Source: Hordeum vulgare subsp. vulgare (taxonomy: Eukaryota; Streptophyta; Magnoliopsida; Poales; Poaceae). Taken from it: DNA of 64,000 nucleotides. Below are positions 1 through 11,230 of the stretch, piece after piece. The position numbers and the translations under genes were made by a program. Every line of letters starts with the position of its first letter. Position 1 is the first letter of the stretch. The DNA lies in assembly GCF_904849725.1 (NCBI RefSeq), contig NC_058521.1, positions 145,852,744-145,916,743 on the forward strand, given 5' to 3'. A model generated the notes under the pieces. It ran no database searches, had not been told where the DNA came from, and was given only the letters and a program-made list of their open reading frames with translations.

Positions 1-238
1 CACTAAAATACTTGATTAAAAGTTGGTTTCAATTTTATAAATACTTAGGGAATATCTCGAACCCAAACATGATTTTTGTTTTCAGGTTTGTGAACTTTTG
101 TTTCACATTTAATATTTGAATTTGAATTCAAGGTGGGATTTGAAATGAGGTTTGAACCGAGATGATCAAGACTAATTTAGCAAAATTATTAGTCCCTTGT
201 TGATGATCAGTGTAGCTCATTACATTTAGGGTGTCACA
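1..238 (-). repeat. Element A: start of 3' LTR (cut by window edge)
   Basis: Read on the minus strand, an LTR begins at 238 with TGTGACACCC directly after a polypurine tract and runs left out of the window. Its tip is the inverted counterpart of the opposite LTR end (TGTGACGCCC on the plus strand at 63336), as expected for one element spanning the window. No ORF or promoter motif is seen in this fragment. Confidence 0.75.
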
Positions 239-252
239 ATTCTCCCCTACTA
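239..252 (-). other. Element A: polypurine tract
   Basis: Minus-strand TAGTAGGGGAGAAT directly precedes the 3' LTR tip. This is the normal site and composition of the plus-strand primer of a Gypsy element. Confidence 0.75.
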
Positions 253-1112
253 AAAGAAATTCTCGTCCTAAGAATTAAGAGGTAGAAGAAAAAAAGCTCG
301 AGGTATTATCACGAAGATGATCCTCGTGTTCCCAAGTGACTTCATCTTCAGAATGGTTTGACCACTAAACTTTAAGGTATTTGATTGACTTGTGACCAAA
401 CTGACGTTCAGTTTGATCGAGAATGCGGACCGGGATCTCTTTATAAGAAATGTCTTATTGCAGCTCAAACATATCATGATCCACTGCTCGGATAGGATCC
501 TTGAAGCAGTGGCGGAGCTATGACACACGGAAGACATCGTGAACCTGAGAAAGGTTAGACGGTAGTTCCAATTGATATGCCACCTTTCCGCGCCTTTCGA
601 GAATAGTGAATGGACCAATATAGCGAGGAGCTAGCTTGCCCTAGATACCAAAGCGGTGTGCATCCCTCATTGTGTGACTCGAAGATAAGCTTTTTTGCCG
701 GTTGATAGACCATATATTTGTGATGACACTCATACTGACTCCTCTGACGAGACTGAGCAGCCTTCACATTCTCACGAATAACGCGAACTTGATATTCGCC
801 ATGTTGGATAATATTCAGACCGAAGAGTGAACGTTCCCCAGTTTCTGACCAATTCAGAGGAGTTCGACACTTTCATCCATACAACACTTCAAAGGGGGGC
901 ATCTTCAGACTAGCTTGATAGCTATTGTTGTAGGAGAACTCGGCATACGGGAGAGATTCCTCCCACTTCTTGCCGAAGGAAATGACACAAGCTCGAAGCA
1001 TGTGTTCAAGAGTATGGTTGACTCGTTCAACTTATCCCTGGGATTGAGGATGAAAATTGGTGCTAAAGAATAGATAAGTTCCCATAGCCTCGTGGAAACT
1101 GGCCAAGAATCT
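253..1112 (-). pseudogene. Element A: integrase C-terminus with chromo-like tail (broken)
   Basis: Pieces of the integrase C-terminal region can be followed in shifting minus-strand frames. At 555-767 the stretch around KLIFESHNEGCTP resembles the post-catalytic part of chromovirus integrase. At about 268-440 a frame contains WSNHSEDEVTWEHEDHLR, which matches the terminal strand-and-helix of a retrotransposon chromodomain. Many frameshifts and stops separate the pieces, so no product is possible. In chromoviruses this tail directs integration to particular chromatin; here it only supports the lineage call. Confidence 0.65.
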
Positions 1113-1594
1113 TTAAGTGAATAAGCTGCCACGGTCTAAGCTAATTACCAATGGAATACCATGGAGTGAAACAATTCTGGACATATATATTTCTACGAGC
1201 TGATTAGCATTGATGGTTTCTTTGATGGCCAGAAAATGTGCAACTTTGGACAGACGGTCAATGATGACAAGAATAGCATCATTACCTTTCTGTGATCTGG
1301 TAAAACCAGTAACAAAGTTCATTTTGACAAGGTCCAATTTCCATTGAGGAATAGTAATAGGTTGTAGAGTTCCAGCATGCCTTTGATGTTATGCTTTGAT
1401 TCGACAGCAAATGTCACATTCTGCAACATAGCTGGCAATGTCTTGCTTCATGTTTGACCACCAGAACCTTTGACGGATGTCTTAGTACATCTTGGTACTA
1501 CCCGGATGAATAGACACAGGTGTATCATCAGCTTCTTTCATCACCCTCCGTGTCATATTCAGGTTTTCCCTCGTACTTGCAACGAATAGGCGAC
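1113..1594 (-). pseudogene. Element A: integrase zinc finger and start of catalytic core
   Basis: On the minus strand a CDIC pair with an upstream histidine marks the HHCC zinc-binding domain (about 1390-1530, with stops). It is followed by a catalytic core ORF at 1113-1337 with DLVKMNFVTGF and VIIDRLSKVAHF. The second catalytic Asp region reads SLDRG. The core stops early. The element continues to the right at 51843 after the insertion of B, and the duplicated GCGAC marks the break. Confidence 0.8.
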
Positions 1595-2474
1595 TGATGA
1601 CGAGTTGATGGATATACTTCTCGCCCCTCGTTGGTTAACACAAGTGGAAGGTGGAGATGTAGTCAGCAGCAAATTTCCCTCACACAGAGACTGTAAGGTT
1701 TATCGAACCAGTAGGACTCCTAGGATCAACAAGTAGGTGTCTTCCACCCTGATGCTAGCAGAAGACGTGGACCTGCACACACAACAAATAACTTTGCTCC
1801 CAATGAGTACAGAGAGGTTGTCAATCTCTCCGGACTTGTTGTTTGCAAAGGATCAAAACACAAGCGGGAAGGTAATAGTGATTGCAACGAAAAGGTAAAT
1901 GAAAGCGGTAAATGGTGGAGGTGTAAATAATGATGGTGATATGGACCGGAGTCACATGATGTTGACTAATGATGTCTCTCTCCCAAAAGATGATAAACAA
2001 CTATGCTTGGGTAAACAAATCACTGTTGGGCAATTGACATAATTATGATCGCACCGCAATGCTAATTATGCTCCTTGATAGTTAGAGGTTCAATAGTAAT
2101 GGGCAGTATGCCAAGACAAGTAGACCGTTTATTCATCAACATCTACTTACTAATCATCCACCTTGAGATATCTATCCAGAACATCTCTCCGGTATTAAGT
2201 TGCGAGCCCCACCCAAAGTGTAAACTCAAAGCAACGGACAACTGCATTAACGAACTATGCGTAAGGTAAACAATCCTTGCAACTGTGGTCACAAGCACCG
2301 TTGTTTTCTCCCTGGTGGCAACAAGCACATCTCCTAGTATCATGTTTCTATCACTCAAGCTAGACATCGAGGGGCCCGAACCCACAATCATGCATAACGC
2401 TCCCTCTTGGAGTTACGATCTACTACTTGGACAAAGCAATAAAAAGCAACACAGAACATGCATGAATCACTAAG
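1595..2474 (-). repeat. Element B: 3' LTR, first segment
   Basis: This segment is collinear with 50226-51090 of the other LTR, for example around ATACTTCTCGCCCCTCGTTG. It is cut at 2474 by insertion of C. The LTR resumes at 45609. Small indels against the right LTR show both copies have aged. ORFs here are chance frames. Confidence 0.9.
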
Positions 2475-2575
2475 TGTCGGGGGGATAACCCCGAGGTAGG
2501 CTCAACGAGCCTGCTCCTTTATCGCCGGCCCCAAAGGAATGTCCAAGAACCAGTCTGCAAGGCACAAGTCCTCTT

Positions 2576-2746
2576 GCCGGCTAGGGAACACCTACCGGCT
2601 AGGGGGCAAGACGACCAACTCTCTGGCCGACTGGGCAGCACCTGCCGGCTAGAAGCAAGACGCCTACCTCTTCCTGGCCGCCTAGGCCAAGCCAGCCGGC
2701 TAGGAACGAGGCGGCCATGCCCAAGCTGGCTAGACAAGCGGGCTAG
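2576..2746 (+). promoter_or_regulatory. Repeated CCGGCTAG motif in U3 of C
   Basis: GCCGGCTAG or a one-base variant recurs at about 2576, 2594, 2644, 2695 and 2725, with GGGCTAG at 2740. The 3' LTR keeps most copies (44636-44806). The clustering upstream of the TATA box suggests protein-binding sites, but this is inference. Confidence 0.5.
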
Positions 2747-3213
2747 CCGGGGATCTCAAGTCACATCAGATCGTAGGTCATGACGAGACCCTACGACTAA
2801 AGGTGGCTACGCGTCAGCAAAGGTACTAGATCGGAGTTCACGGCGGGTACCAGCGTCGGCGACCACGCCGCTGACCTCCCCCCGGCTCTGATCCATCACC
2901 CAGCACAGTGTCGGCCGTCAAACTCCCACTCCATTACTTCACTCGGTGTGGGAACAGTGGAGGTGGTCGTACCACCTACCCATGACGAATCTCGCAGGAC
3001 GACGCCGGACGTACCATGCGTGTCCTCCGCCAACCTTACGCGAGAGCCCCATTGGCTAGCCGACGGGTCCCACAGCCAGATGGGACCTCGCAGCCGGCGG
3101 CCCCCTCAAGCGAGAAGACAAGACCCTCGTGGGCCCCCTGGCCAGCCGGCGAGGCTGCCAGCCGGGTCCCACTCTTGTACCCTTTATCCATATTGTAGGC
3201 TGGTGGGTTCGTC

Positions 3214-3220
3214 TATAAAA
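3214..3220 (+). promoter_or_regulatory. Element C: TATA box of 5' LTR
   Basis: TATAAAA lies in a GC-rich setting and is conserved at 45276-45282 in the 3' LTR. The distance to the LTR end leaves about 315 bp for R and U5. Confidence 0.7.
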
Positions 3221-3261
3221 CCCCCCCGGCCCCCCTCCATGCAGAGGGTCGGCCAACTGAT

Positions 3262-3281
3262 CACACACACACACACACACC
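3262..3281 (+). repeat. CA microsatellite in 5' LTR of C
   Basis: Ten CA units. The 3' LTR has only a short broken run at about 45323-45334, so the array length changed after insertion. Confidence 0.9.
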
Positions 3282-3536
3282 AACCGGATGAGACAAGACG
3301 GCTGATCCTTCTTCCTCCTCCGCAATACAGCTCTAGGAGCAACCCTATAATCCCATCCATACATATCATACACTTCGGTAGGACTAGGGGTATTATCTCT
3401 CCGGAGAGCCCTGAACCTGGGTACATCGTGTGTTTCATGCTTGTACCAACCTCGCCCCCAGCGCCCTCCGTTGCCACTTCGGTTCCTACCTTCTTTAGCC
3501 TACCCATGGCATATGTTGTGAGTATTCGTTGACATT

Positions 3537-3556
3537 TGGTGCCCACCGTGGGGCCG
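3537..3556 (+). other. Element C: primer-binding site
   Basis: TGGTGCCCACCGTGGGGCC lies two bases past the 5' LTR. It begins with the TGG expected from a tRNA CCA end. I did not assign the tRNA with confidence. Confidence 0.7.
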
Positions 3557-3637
3557 ATCACGACATCGGTTGGCTTTACGCGCTGGGCGGGGCCTCGCAC
3601 CTACACCACCGGATGCATCGCGTCCGGATCGATCTGC

Positions 3638-4823
3638 ATGCCCGTGGAGCCCGCCTTCGATGAGCCAACGCCGAGGATGATCTACGTCCCGGTCCGCCGT
3701 GCGGATTCAGACGAGGAGTCCGATGACGAGGCGCCTCCTAACGTCGTTGTCGCTGCTATGGAGAACCTCAACATTCTCTTTAGCGACCCGCGCCTCTATG
3801 ACGATCCTCGCTACTTTGGCGAGGACTTCGATGTCGAGGCGCTGTGCGCCAGCTTGAGTAGGCTCTCTATCGCTGAGACGCCTACGCACGACGTGTACCC
3901 CAGCAACGTACCCGTCTTCGACGGCCTTCCGCAGTCGGTGGGATTCTTCACCCCATACCATGTCGCCATCGTCTCCAACATCGTGGAGGTGATGGTGATC
4001 GGCGCCGACACCAGCACGGCTCAGGGCAAAGCGTCAGCAGACGCTGCTGACCCTGCTGCTGTCACCGCTGACACTCTTCAGGCTGCTCTAACCGGCCTGA
4101 AGATGCCCATCGCCGCCTGCACAAACCCTAACGACGCACGAGCCCTGCTCGAGGAGGATCGCAAGCAAATCTTGGAGGAGGGCACCGCCATCGCTTCGGC
4201 GAAGCGCCGGATGGAGGCCACGCATCGTAAGTATAAATCAGCATATGGCCTCACTCCGGTTTCCGAGGCCCCTAGCCGGTTTGGTTCGGTCCGCGGCCGC
4301 GACCGGTTCATTACCGAGATTCTAGGCAGAAAACAGGACGTCTACGAGACTCGGGCATCCAACTTGCGGGCAGCACATGCGGCCATGGAAGAAACGCCAA
4401 TCTTGGAGGGCGAGGAGCGTGCCTTCCAGGAGAAGTGGGTCAAGGATCTCCTTGACGCTGCCAATGAGCAGCAGACACGGATTGACCCCGGTCAAGCTCA
4501 ATCAGAGTCTTCGGGACCCAACCCCAGAGTACGCCGCAACCCTAGCGGTCATTAGCATGCGGAGGGAGCTTCCTCGCATCGCACTTCCGGCCGGAAGGGC
4601 GAGGGAAGCCAAGACAGGCGCTCCCAGCGCCAGAGCGAGCATACTTCGAGCTGGCGTCGCGGAGGCGACGAGAGCGACTCGGTGTATGAGGTTGCTCATC
4701 CGGGGAGGACCCATGCCACCGGTTCGCAAGGTGTCCTTCCGATTGCGGCTCGGATCGGCACTCGCGTTCCCTAGGGCGACCAGGATGCACGCAGGCGACT
4801 CAACGCCCTGACCCAGTCAACCC
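3638..4823 (+). pseudogene. Element C: gag, N-terminal half
   Basis: One frame runs from ATG 3638 to the solo LTR at 4824, broken only by TAG at 4553 and TAG at about 4771. It starts MPVEPAFDEPTPRM and has an acidic, alanine-rich region with a long charged helical segment (about residues 180-300), as in Tat-type gag N-termini. After the solo LTR the same frame continues at 6378, so the insertion split the gene without a frameshift. The start at 3638 is the first ATG in frame after the PBS. Confidence 0.75.
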
Positions 4824-6372
4824 TGCTATCCCATAGACAACAGCGCCAAAAATTGACACGTTGACAAAGGCTGGGCTTGCGTTGGTTTTTCCCTTGAAGA
4901 GGAAAGGGTGATGCAACACATGAGCAGTAAGTATTGCCCTCAGTTTGAGAACCAAGGTATCGATCCAGAAGGAGGGTCCCGTCAAGTCCAGAGTACCTGC
5001 ACAAACACAAGCAAGCTTGCACCCAACGCTTCAAAGGGGTTGTCAATCCCTTCAAGATTGTTTGCAAAGTGAGATCTGAAGGCGGAAAGTGCAACAAAGT
5101 AAAAAGTGTAAGGCTGAAAATATGGTGTGGAGTAGACCCTGGGGGCCATAGTGTTCACTAGAGGCTTCTCTCAAAATAGCAAGTGTTACGGTGGGTGAAC
5201 AAATTACTGCCGAGCAATTGATAAAACCGCGCAAAGTCATGACGATATCTAAGGCAATGATCATACATATAGGCATCACGTCTGAGACAAGTAGACCGAT
5301 ACTTTTTGCATCTAGTACTATTACTCCACACATCGACCGCTATCCAACATGCATCTAGTGTATTGAGTTCATGACGAACAGAGTAACGCTTTAAGCAAGA
5401 TGACATGATGTAGAGGGATAATCTCAAACCAATGATGAAAACCCCATATTTTTACCCTTGATGGAAACAACACGACGCATGCCTCGCTACCCCTTCTGTC
5501 ACTAGGTGAGGTCACCGCACAGTATGAACCCAAAACCAAGCACTTCTCCCATTGCAAGAATCATAGATCTAGTTGGCCAGACAAAACCCACAACTCGAAG
5601 AGAATTACAAGGATATGAAATCATGCATAAGAGAGATCAGAAGAAACTCAAATAAGATTCATAGATAATCTGATCATAAATCCACAATTCATCGGATCTC
5701 GACAAACACACCGCAAAAGAAGATTACATCGGATAGATCTCCATGAAGATCATGGAGAACTTTGTATTGAAGATCCAAGAGGGAGAAGAAGCCATCTAGC
5801 TACTAGCTATGGACCCGTAGGTCTATGGTGAACTACTCACGCATCATCGGAGAGGTCATGGTGTTGATGGAGAAGCCCTCCGTGTCCGAATCCCCCCTCC
5901 AACAGGGCACCAGAATGTGCCCCAGATGGGACTTGCGGAGACAGAAGCTTGCGGCGGCGGAAAAGTACTGTCGATGATCTCGTGATTTTTTTGGGATATT
6001 TAGGGAATATATAGGCGCAACCCTAGGTCAGGGGACGCTCAGGGGGCCCACAACCCTGGATGGCGCAACCTCCCCTGGCCGCGGGGTGGGGGCTTGTGGG
6101 GCCCTTGATGCTCCCCTGCCTTGGCTCCCAAGCTCCCCGATCTTCTTCCGTTCCAGAAAAAAAATCTTTTTGGGGGTTTTCTTTCGTTTGGACTCCGTTT
6201 CAAAATCTCCTCTGAAAGGGGTCAAAAACATGGAAAAAACAGGAACTGGCACTTGACAGTGAGTTAATAAGTTAGTCCCAAAAAATAAATAAAACGCCTG
6301 CAAAACATCCAAAGTTTGACAAGATAATAGCATGAAACCATCAAAAATTATAGATATGTTGGAGACGTATCA
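4824..6372 (-). mobile_element. Solo LTR D1 (F family, inverted) in gag of C
   Basis: Minus-strand LTR TGATACGTCTCC...GATAGCA, 1549 bp. Flanks are AACCC (4819-4823) and AGCCC (6373-6377), a target duplication with one mismatch. No internal region, PBS partner or second LTR is present, so it is a solo LTR left by LTR-LTR recombination. It matches D3, D4 and the LTRs of F. Its inner end holds a PBS-like stretch at 4837-4853. Confidence 0.9.
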
Positions 6373-6377
6373 AGCCC

Positions 6378-7291
6378 TCCTGGAGGAGGACGGCCCCATC
6401 GGTCCGGCCTGCTTCGGCCCCCGGATCCGAGGGGAGCCGTTTCCCCGAGGCTTCACCTTGCCTCGGGACACTCCCAAGTACAACGACACCGATAAGCCAG
6501 AGGACTGGCTGATCGACTACACCACCGCCGTTGGCATTGCCAGGGGCAACAAACGCGTAGCAGTCCGCTACGTCCCACTCATGTTCGCCGGCTCGACTCG
6601 GACTTGGCTTAACAACCTTCCAGCCGGCAGCATCAACTCATGGGTGGACTTTGAGGAGGCCTTCGTCTACAACTTAACTGGCACCTACAAGCGCCTTGGC
6701 CAGCCTCGCAAGCTGGCCATGTGCGTCCAGAGGCCCGACAAACCCCTTCGCGACTACGTCACTCGCTGGACAGAGCTTCGCAACTCCTGCGAGGGAGTGC
6801 ATGAGGTACAGGCCATCCAGTACTTCATCGACGGTTGCCGAGACGACACTCTCCTCAAGCACAAGCTCATGTGCGCCGAGCCCACCTCTCTGGCGGTGCT
6901 CAGGGCCAAGGCGGACAAGTACGCCATGGCCGACTCCGTGATGCGAGTCAAGGTGACCGCCTCGGACAAGGCTGTCCCCACGCCGGCTACTCCCAAGCCG
7001 GCTGGAGACAGTCGAGGCGGCCAGAACAACAATAAGCGCAAGGTGGATCAACTAGATTCGCGCTCCAACAACAAGTTGGTGGCCAGCATGGAGGGTGAGG
7101 CATCGGCTTCTCAAGCCGGCTCTCAACGGAAGCGGCCCAACAGGAGCAACTGGTTGCCCAAGCAGACTTTCGAGCAGCTGCTTGACGCCCCTGCAAGATA
7201 CACTCTGGGGCACAACCTTCTACCCACACCCTTCGATAGTACAGCTTTTCACGATGGTTGTCGCAAGGGGAGGGCCTGCCGGCTGCCCTAG
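6378..7291 (+). pseudogene. Element C: gag, capsid half
   Basis: Residues after LLEEDGPIGPACFGPRIRGE form a Retrotrans_gag (PF03732) domain. Signature stretches are DTPKYNDTDKPEDWLIDY, AGSTRTWLNNLPAGSI and YKRLGQPRKLAMCVQRPDKP. Then comes a basic, QN-rich linker with KRKVDQL. It forms the virus-like particle in intact elements. It stops at 7291, but homologous sequence carries on in frame +1 from about 7258, so a frameshift lies near 7255. Confidence 0.85.
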
Positions 7292-7815
7292 GTGCACACG
7301 CTGCGCCTCAAGCCCTGGCTCCTGGTCCTGCTCCGGCTCCATCGCCGCCGCCTCGCGACGACGGCCGCCTCCACGATGACTACCCCCATCAATACGGAGC
7401 ATTCGTTGTCTTCACTAGTGAAGGCGACGACAAGCATAGCCTGCGCCAGCGACGGCGTGAGGTGAATGCTACGGTCCCCCCGGTTCCCCAATACATGCAT
7501 TGGTCTGAAAAGCCCATCACATGGAGTCGGGTCGACCATCCTGTAGTGATGCCCAACCCGGGCTCATACGTGCTCGTCCTCGACCCCACCTTCGCCTCCA
7601 AGAGGCTCACGTACCGGTTCTCCTGGGTGTTGGTCGCGGCAACAGCATCAACATCCTCTACCTCGACACTCTCCGCAAGCTCAGGATCAAGGAGACGGAC
7701 GTCCTGCCGACCAACACTATCTTCCACGGCATCGTGCCGGGGCAGTCCAGCTCGCCTATCGGCAAAATCCAGCTGGACGTCCTCTTTGGTGACAAGGCTC
7801 ACTTCCGCCGCGAGT
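7258..7815 (+). pseudogene. Element C: aspartic protease region (catalytic Asp lost)
   Basis: Frame +1 (7258 to about 7610) then frame +3 (about 7610-7815) give DYPHQYGAFVVFTSEGDD, TWSRVDHPVVMPNPG, then NSINILYLDTLRKL and FHGIVPGQSSSPIGKIQLD. The family has a DG(G/A)SS-type active site before INILY; here the residues read VGRGNS, so the catalytic Asp is gone. The coding sequence is cut at 7815 by D2 and continues at 32505. Confidence 0.8.
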
Positions 7816-9204
7816 TTATACGTCTTCGTCGTATCTACTTTTACGAACTCTTTTGCCCTTGTTTTGGACTCTAATTTGCATGATTTGAATGGAACTAACC
7901 CGGACTAACGCTATTTTCAGCAGAATTGCCATGGTGTTGTTTTTGCGCAGAAATAAAAGTTCTCGGAATGACCTCGAAATTTACTGAGAATTTTTGTGGA
8001 ATTTAAGAAAAATACTGGCGCAAGAATCAGCAGAGGATGTGGAGCCGTGAGCCCACAAGCCCACCAGGCGCGGGCACCCCTGGCCGTGCCTGGCAGGCTT
8101 GTGGGGCCCACAACGCTCCACCGCCTCCAAATCTAGCTCTATTTAGTCCATCTCGCTAGGGAAAAAAATCAAGGAGAAGAGTTCATCGTATTCTATGATA
8201 CAGAAGCGCTGCCACCTCCTGTTCTTCATCTGGAGGGCAGATCTGGAGTCCGTTTTGGGCTCCGGAGAGGGGAGATCGTCGCCATCGTCATCATCAACCT
8301 TCCTTCATCGCCAATTCCATGATGCTCTTCACCGTTCGTGAGTAATCTCATCGTAGGCTTGCTGGATGGTGATGGGTTGGATGAGATCTATCATGTAATC
8401 GAGTAAGTTTTGACGGGGATTGATCCCTAGTATCCACTATGTTCTGAGATTGATGTTGCTACTACTTTGCTATGCTTAATGCTTGTCACTAGGGCCCGAG
8501 TGCCATGATTTCAGATCTGAACCTATTATGTTCTCACCAGTTTATGTGTGTTCTTGATCCTATCTTGCAAGTTGTAGTCACCTACTATGTGTTATGACCC
8601 GGCAACCCCGGAGTGACAATAGCCGGAACCACTCCCGGAGATGACCATAATATGAGGAGTTCATGTATTCACCAAGTGTTAATGCGTTGGTCCGGTTCTT
8701 TATTAAAAGGAGGACCTTAATATCCCGTAGTTTCCATTAGGACCCCGCTGCCACGGGAGGGATGGACAATAGATGTCATGCAAGTTCTTTTCCCTAAGCA
8801 CGTATGACTACATACGGAATACATGCCTACATTAGATTGACGAACTAGAGCTAGTTACATATCTCTCTGTGGTAGAACTGTTGCATGATGAATAACATCC
8901 GGGTTAATCATCCATCACCGATCCAATGCCTACGAGTCTTTTCCTACTGGTTCTTGCTACGTTACTTTGCTGCTACAACTGTCACTTTGCTGCTACTGGT
9001 TACTGTTGCTACTGCTGCTATCACCCTACTTTGCTACTGATACTTTCCTGCAGATACTAAATCTTTCAGGTGTGGTTGAATTGACAACTCAGCTGCTAAT
9101 TCTTGAGAATATTCTTTGGCTTCCCCTTGAGTCGAATCAATAAATTTGGGTTGAATACTCTACCCTCGAAAACTGTTGCGATCCCCTATACTTGTGGGTT
9201 ATCA
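7816..9204 (+). repeat. Element D2: 5' LTR
   Basis: This 1389-bp LTR is uninterrupted and so shows the empty target sites of E (ATCTA at 8386-8390) and Angela (GATTG at 8418-8422). A long inverted repeat at 8052-8105 precedes a weak TATA-like CTATTTAG at about 8139. ORFs across it are not genes. Confidence 0.92.
8052..8105. promoter_or_regulatory. Long GC-rich inverted repeat in D2 promoter
   Basis: Arms CCCACAAGCCCACCAGGCGC and its partner ending GGCTTGTGGG pair at about 19 of 22 positions around a short loop. The 3' LTR copy is at 15460-15515. Similar repeats sit in the LTRs of D1, D3, D4, E and F. Confidence 0.7.
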
Positions 9205-9215
9205 AGACTATTTTC

Positions 9216-9233
9216 TGGCGCCGTTGCCGGGGA
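9216..9233 (+). other. Element D2: primer-binding site (tRNA-Asp)
   Basis: TGGCGCCGTTGCCGGGGA lies 11 bp past the 5' LTR. It is the usual tRNA-Asp-type PBS of Athila elements. Confidence 0.85.
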
Positions 9234-9283
9234 GGCACAACTATGTTCTCTGAGTCACTTGGGATTTATGTCTACTGGTCACT

Positions 9284-11230
9284 ATGAGGAATCCGATAGA
9301 TCCAAGAACTAAAGTCTTGCCCTCAACTACGAGGACAGGTAAGGAACTGCCATCTAGCTCTGCACTTGATTCACCTTCAGTTATGAGTAAGTTTGCGACA
9401 CCCCCTCCTACTAGAAATCTTGATATGTCGCATGTGCTTGATGATGCTACTTCTGCTGCCCATGATTCTTATGATGATGCTATGCTTGATACTGCTTTGC
9501 CTGATGATGCTATGCTTGATACTGCTCTGCCTGATGATGCTATGCTTAATACTGCTTTGCCACTTGGTGCATTCCTTGATGCACAAATTGCTAGAGTTGC
9601 TGCTAGATGTGATGATACTTCTGAAACTGCTGATGCTATTGAAGTAGAACCTGCTATTATGCCTGAATTGCCTGATATGCCTGAGCGTTATGTTATGGAG
9701 GGCGAGATAGCTGAGGATTTTCTTGCGTGTAAGTATAGCTAGATGTTGAGAATTTACTGCGCAAGTGGAAAGAAAAATCTCTGAACGCTAGGATGAAATA
9801 CGACCCAAAGTTTGCTACTTCGTCCATCTTTGTGACTGATAAGGATTATGAATTATCTGTCGACCTTGAGTTAATCACTCTCGTCAAATCTGATCCTTTT
9901 CACGGTTATGAGTCTGAAACGGTTGTAGCCCATCTTACCAAACTGCACGATATAGCCACCCTATTCACTAGTGAGGAAAAGATCCGCCACTACTATATCC
10001 TCAAGCTGTTTCCTTTCTCTATAAAGGATGATGCTAAGACCAGGTTCACTTCTCTTGCTCCTGGTTGTGTGCGTAGCCCCCAGGATATGGTCTACTACTT
10101 CTCTGAAAAAATATTTCCCTGCCCATAAGAAGCAAGCTGCCTTGTAGGAAATATACAACTTTGCTCAAGCTGAAGAAGAGAGTCTCCCACAAGCTTGGGG
10201 GAGGCTTATCCAGCTACTGAATGCTTTGCCTGATCACCCTCTTGAGAAGAATGAAATACTTGATATATTCTATAATGGACTTACCGACGCTTCTAAAGAC
10301 CACCTAGATAGTTGTGGTGGTTGTGTTTTTAGGGAACGAACCGTAGAACAAGCTGAAATTCTATTGAATAACATCTTGTGCAATGAGAATGCTTGGACTA
10401 TTCCCGAACCACCTCCTAAGCCAACTCCAAAGAAAAGAGGTATTCTATTCCTCAGTCCTGAAGATATGCAAGAAGCTAAGAAATCTGTGCGAGAGAAAGG
10501 CATCAAATCTGAATATGTCAAAAATCTACCACCTATCAAAGAGATCCATGGTCTTGATAACCCAATACAGGTAGCAGAAGTAAATTCTCATTATAGGTTT
10601 GATGAGAGTGATATTCCTTTTGATAAACCTGCTAGCCTATGCCTGGATGAATTTGATAACTTTGTTGCCAAACAACAGAGTTTCATTGATTATGTTAGTA
10701 GACAATTGGAACAGAATGCTCGTATACTTAGTCATTTAAGTGCTTGTGTGGACAGAAATGTCAATGATCTTAAACTTCTGAGTAAACATGCATCTATGGT
10801 TACTGCTCAGGTAGAACAAGTACTTAAATCTTAGAATGACTTGGTCAATGAGTTGAATGAAAATTTTGTCAGAGTCGTCACTAGAGGCGGTAGAACGACC
10901 CAGGAACCTTTGTATCCTGAGGGTCATCCGAAGAGAATTGAACAAGATTCTCAAGGAGTTAGCACTGCTAGCAACCCTGTTGCTGCTACACCTGAGAGTC
11001 GAAACGATGTCTCTATCTCTGATGCTGAAACACAATATGGTGATGAGCATGAGCCTAATGATAATATCAATAGTGATCTTCATGATGATGCTCAACCTAG
11101 CAATGATAAGGATGTGGAGATTGAACCTGTTGATCTTGATAACCCATAGCCTAAGAAGAAGAGATACGATAAGAACGAATTCTCTGCTAGGAAGCATGGT
11201 AAAGAAAGGGAGCCATGGGTTCAGAAACCC
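9284..11230 (+). pseudogene. Element D2: gag (broken)
   Basis: Starting MRNPIDPRTKV, frame +2 runs through three exact-length repeats (DDAMLDTALP), stops at 9740, shifts frame for 9793-10128, then resumes in frame +2 at about 10150-10834 and 10841-11149 with stops at 10832 and 11147. Recognisable Athila-type gag pieces are KLHDIATLFTSEEKIRHYY, GRLIQLLNALPDHP and ILDIFYNGL. A helical C-terminal part (DYVSRQLEQNARILSHLSAC) looks coiled-coil. I see no zinc knuckle. At least four lesions make it non-functional. Confidence 0.75.
9473..9562 (+). repeat. Triplicated 30-bp coding repeat in D2 gag
   Basis: Three head-to-tail 30-bp units (9473, 9503, 9533), each coding DDAMLDTALP with one change in the third (N for D). 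Confidence 0.9.

Larger units (their letters stand above)
2475..3534 (+). repeat. Element C: 5' LTR
   Basis: The 1060-bp LTR ends GTTGACA just before the PBS. It contains CCGGCTAG-type repeats in U3, a TATA box and a CA microsatellite. ORFs predicted across it are chance frames in GC-rich DNA. Confidence 0.92.

Noticed and set aside
2948..3600. Long overlapping ORFs in the 5' LTR of C (also 45010-45576)
   Set aside because: They lie in GC-rich LTR DNA on both strands, differ between the two LTRs and show no domain.
9103..9312. ORF across D2 LTR and PBS as a leader peptide
   Set aside because: It spans the LTR end and PBS with no coding signature; chance frame.
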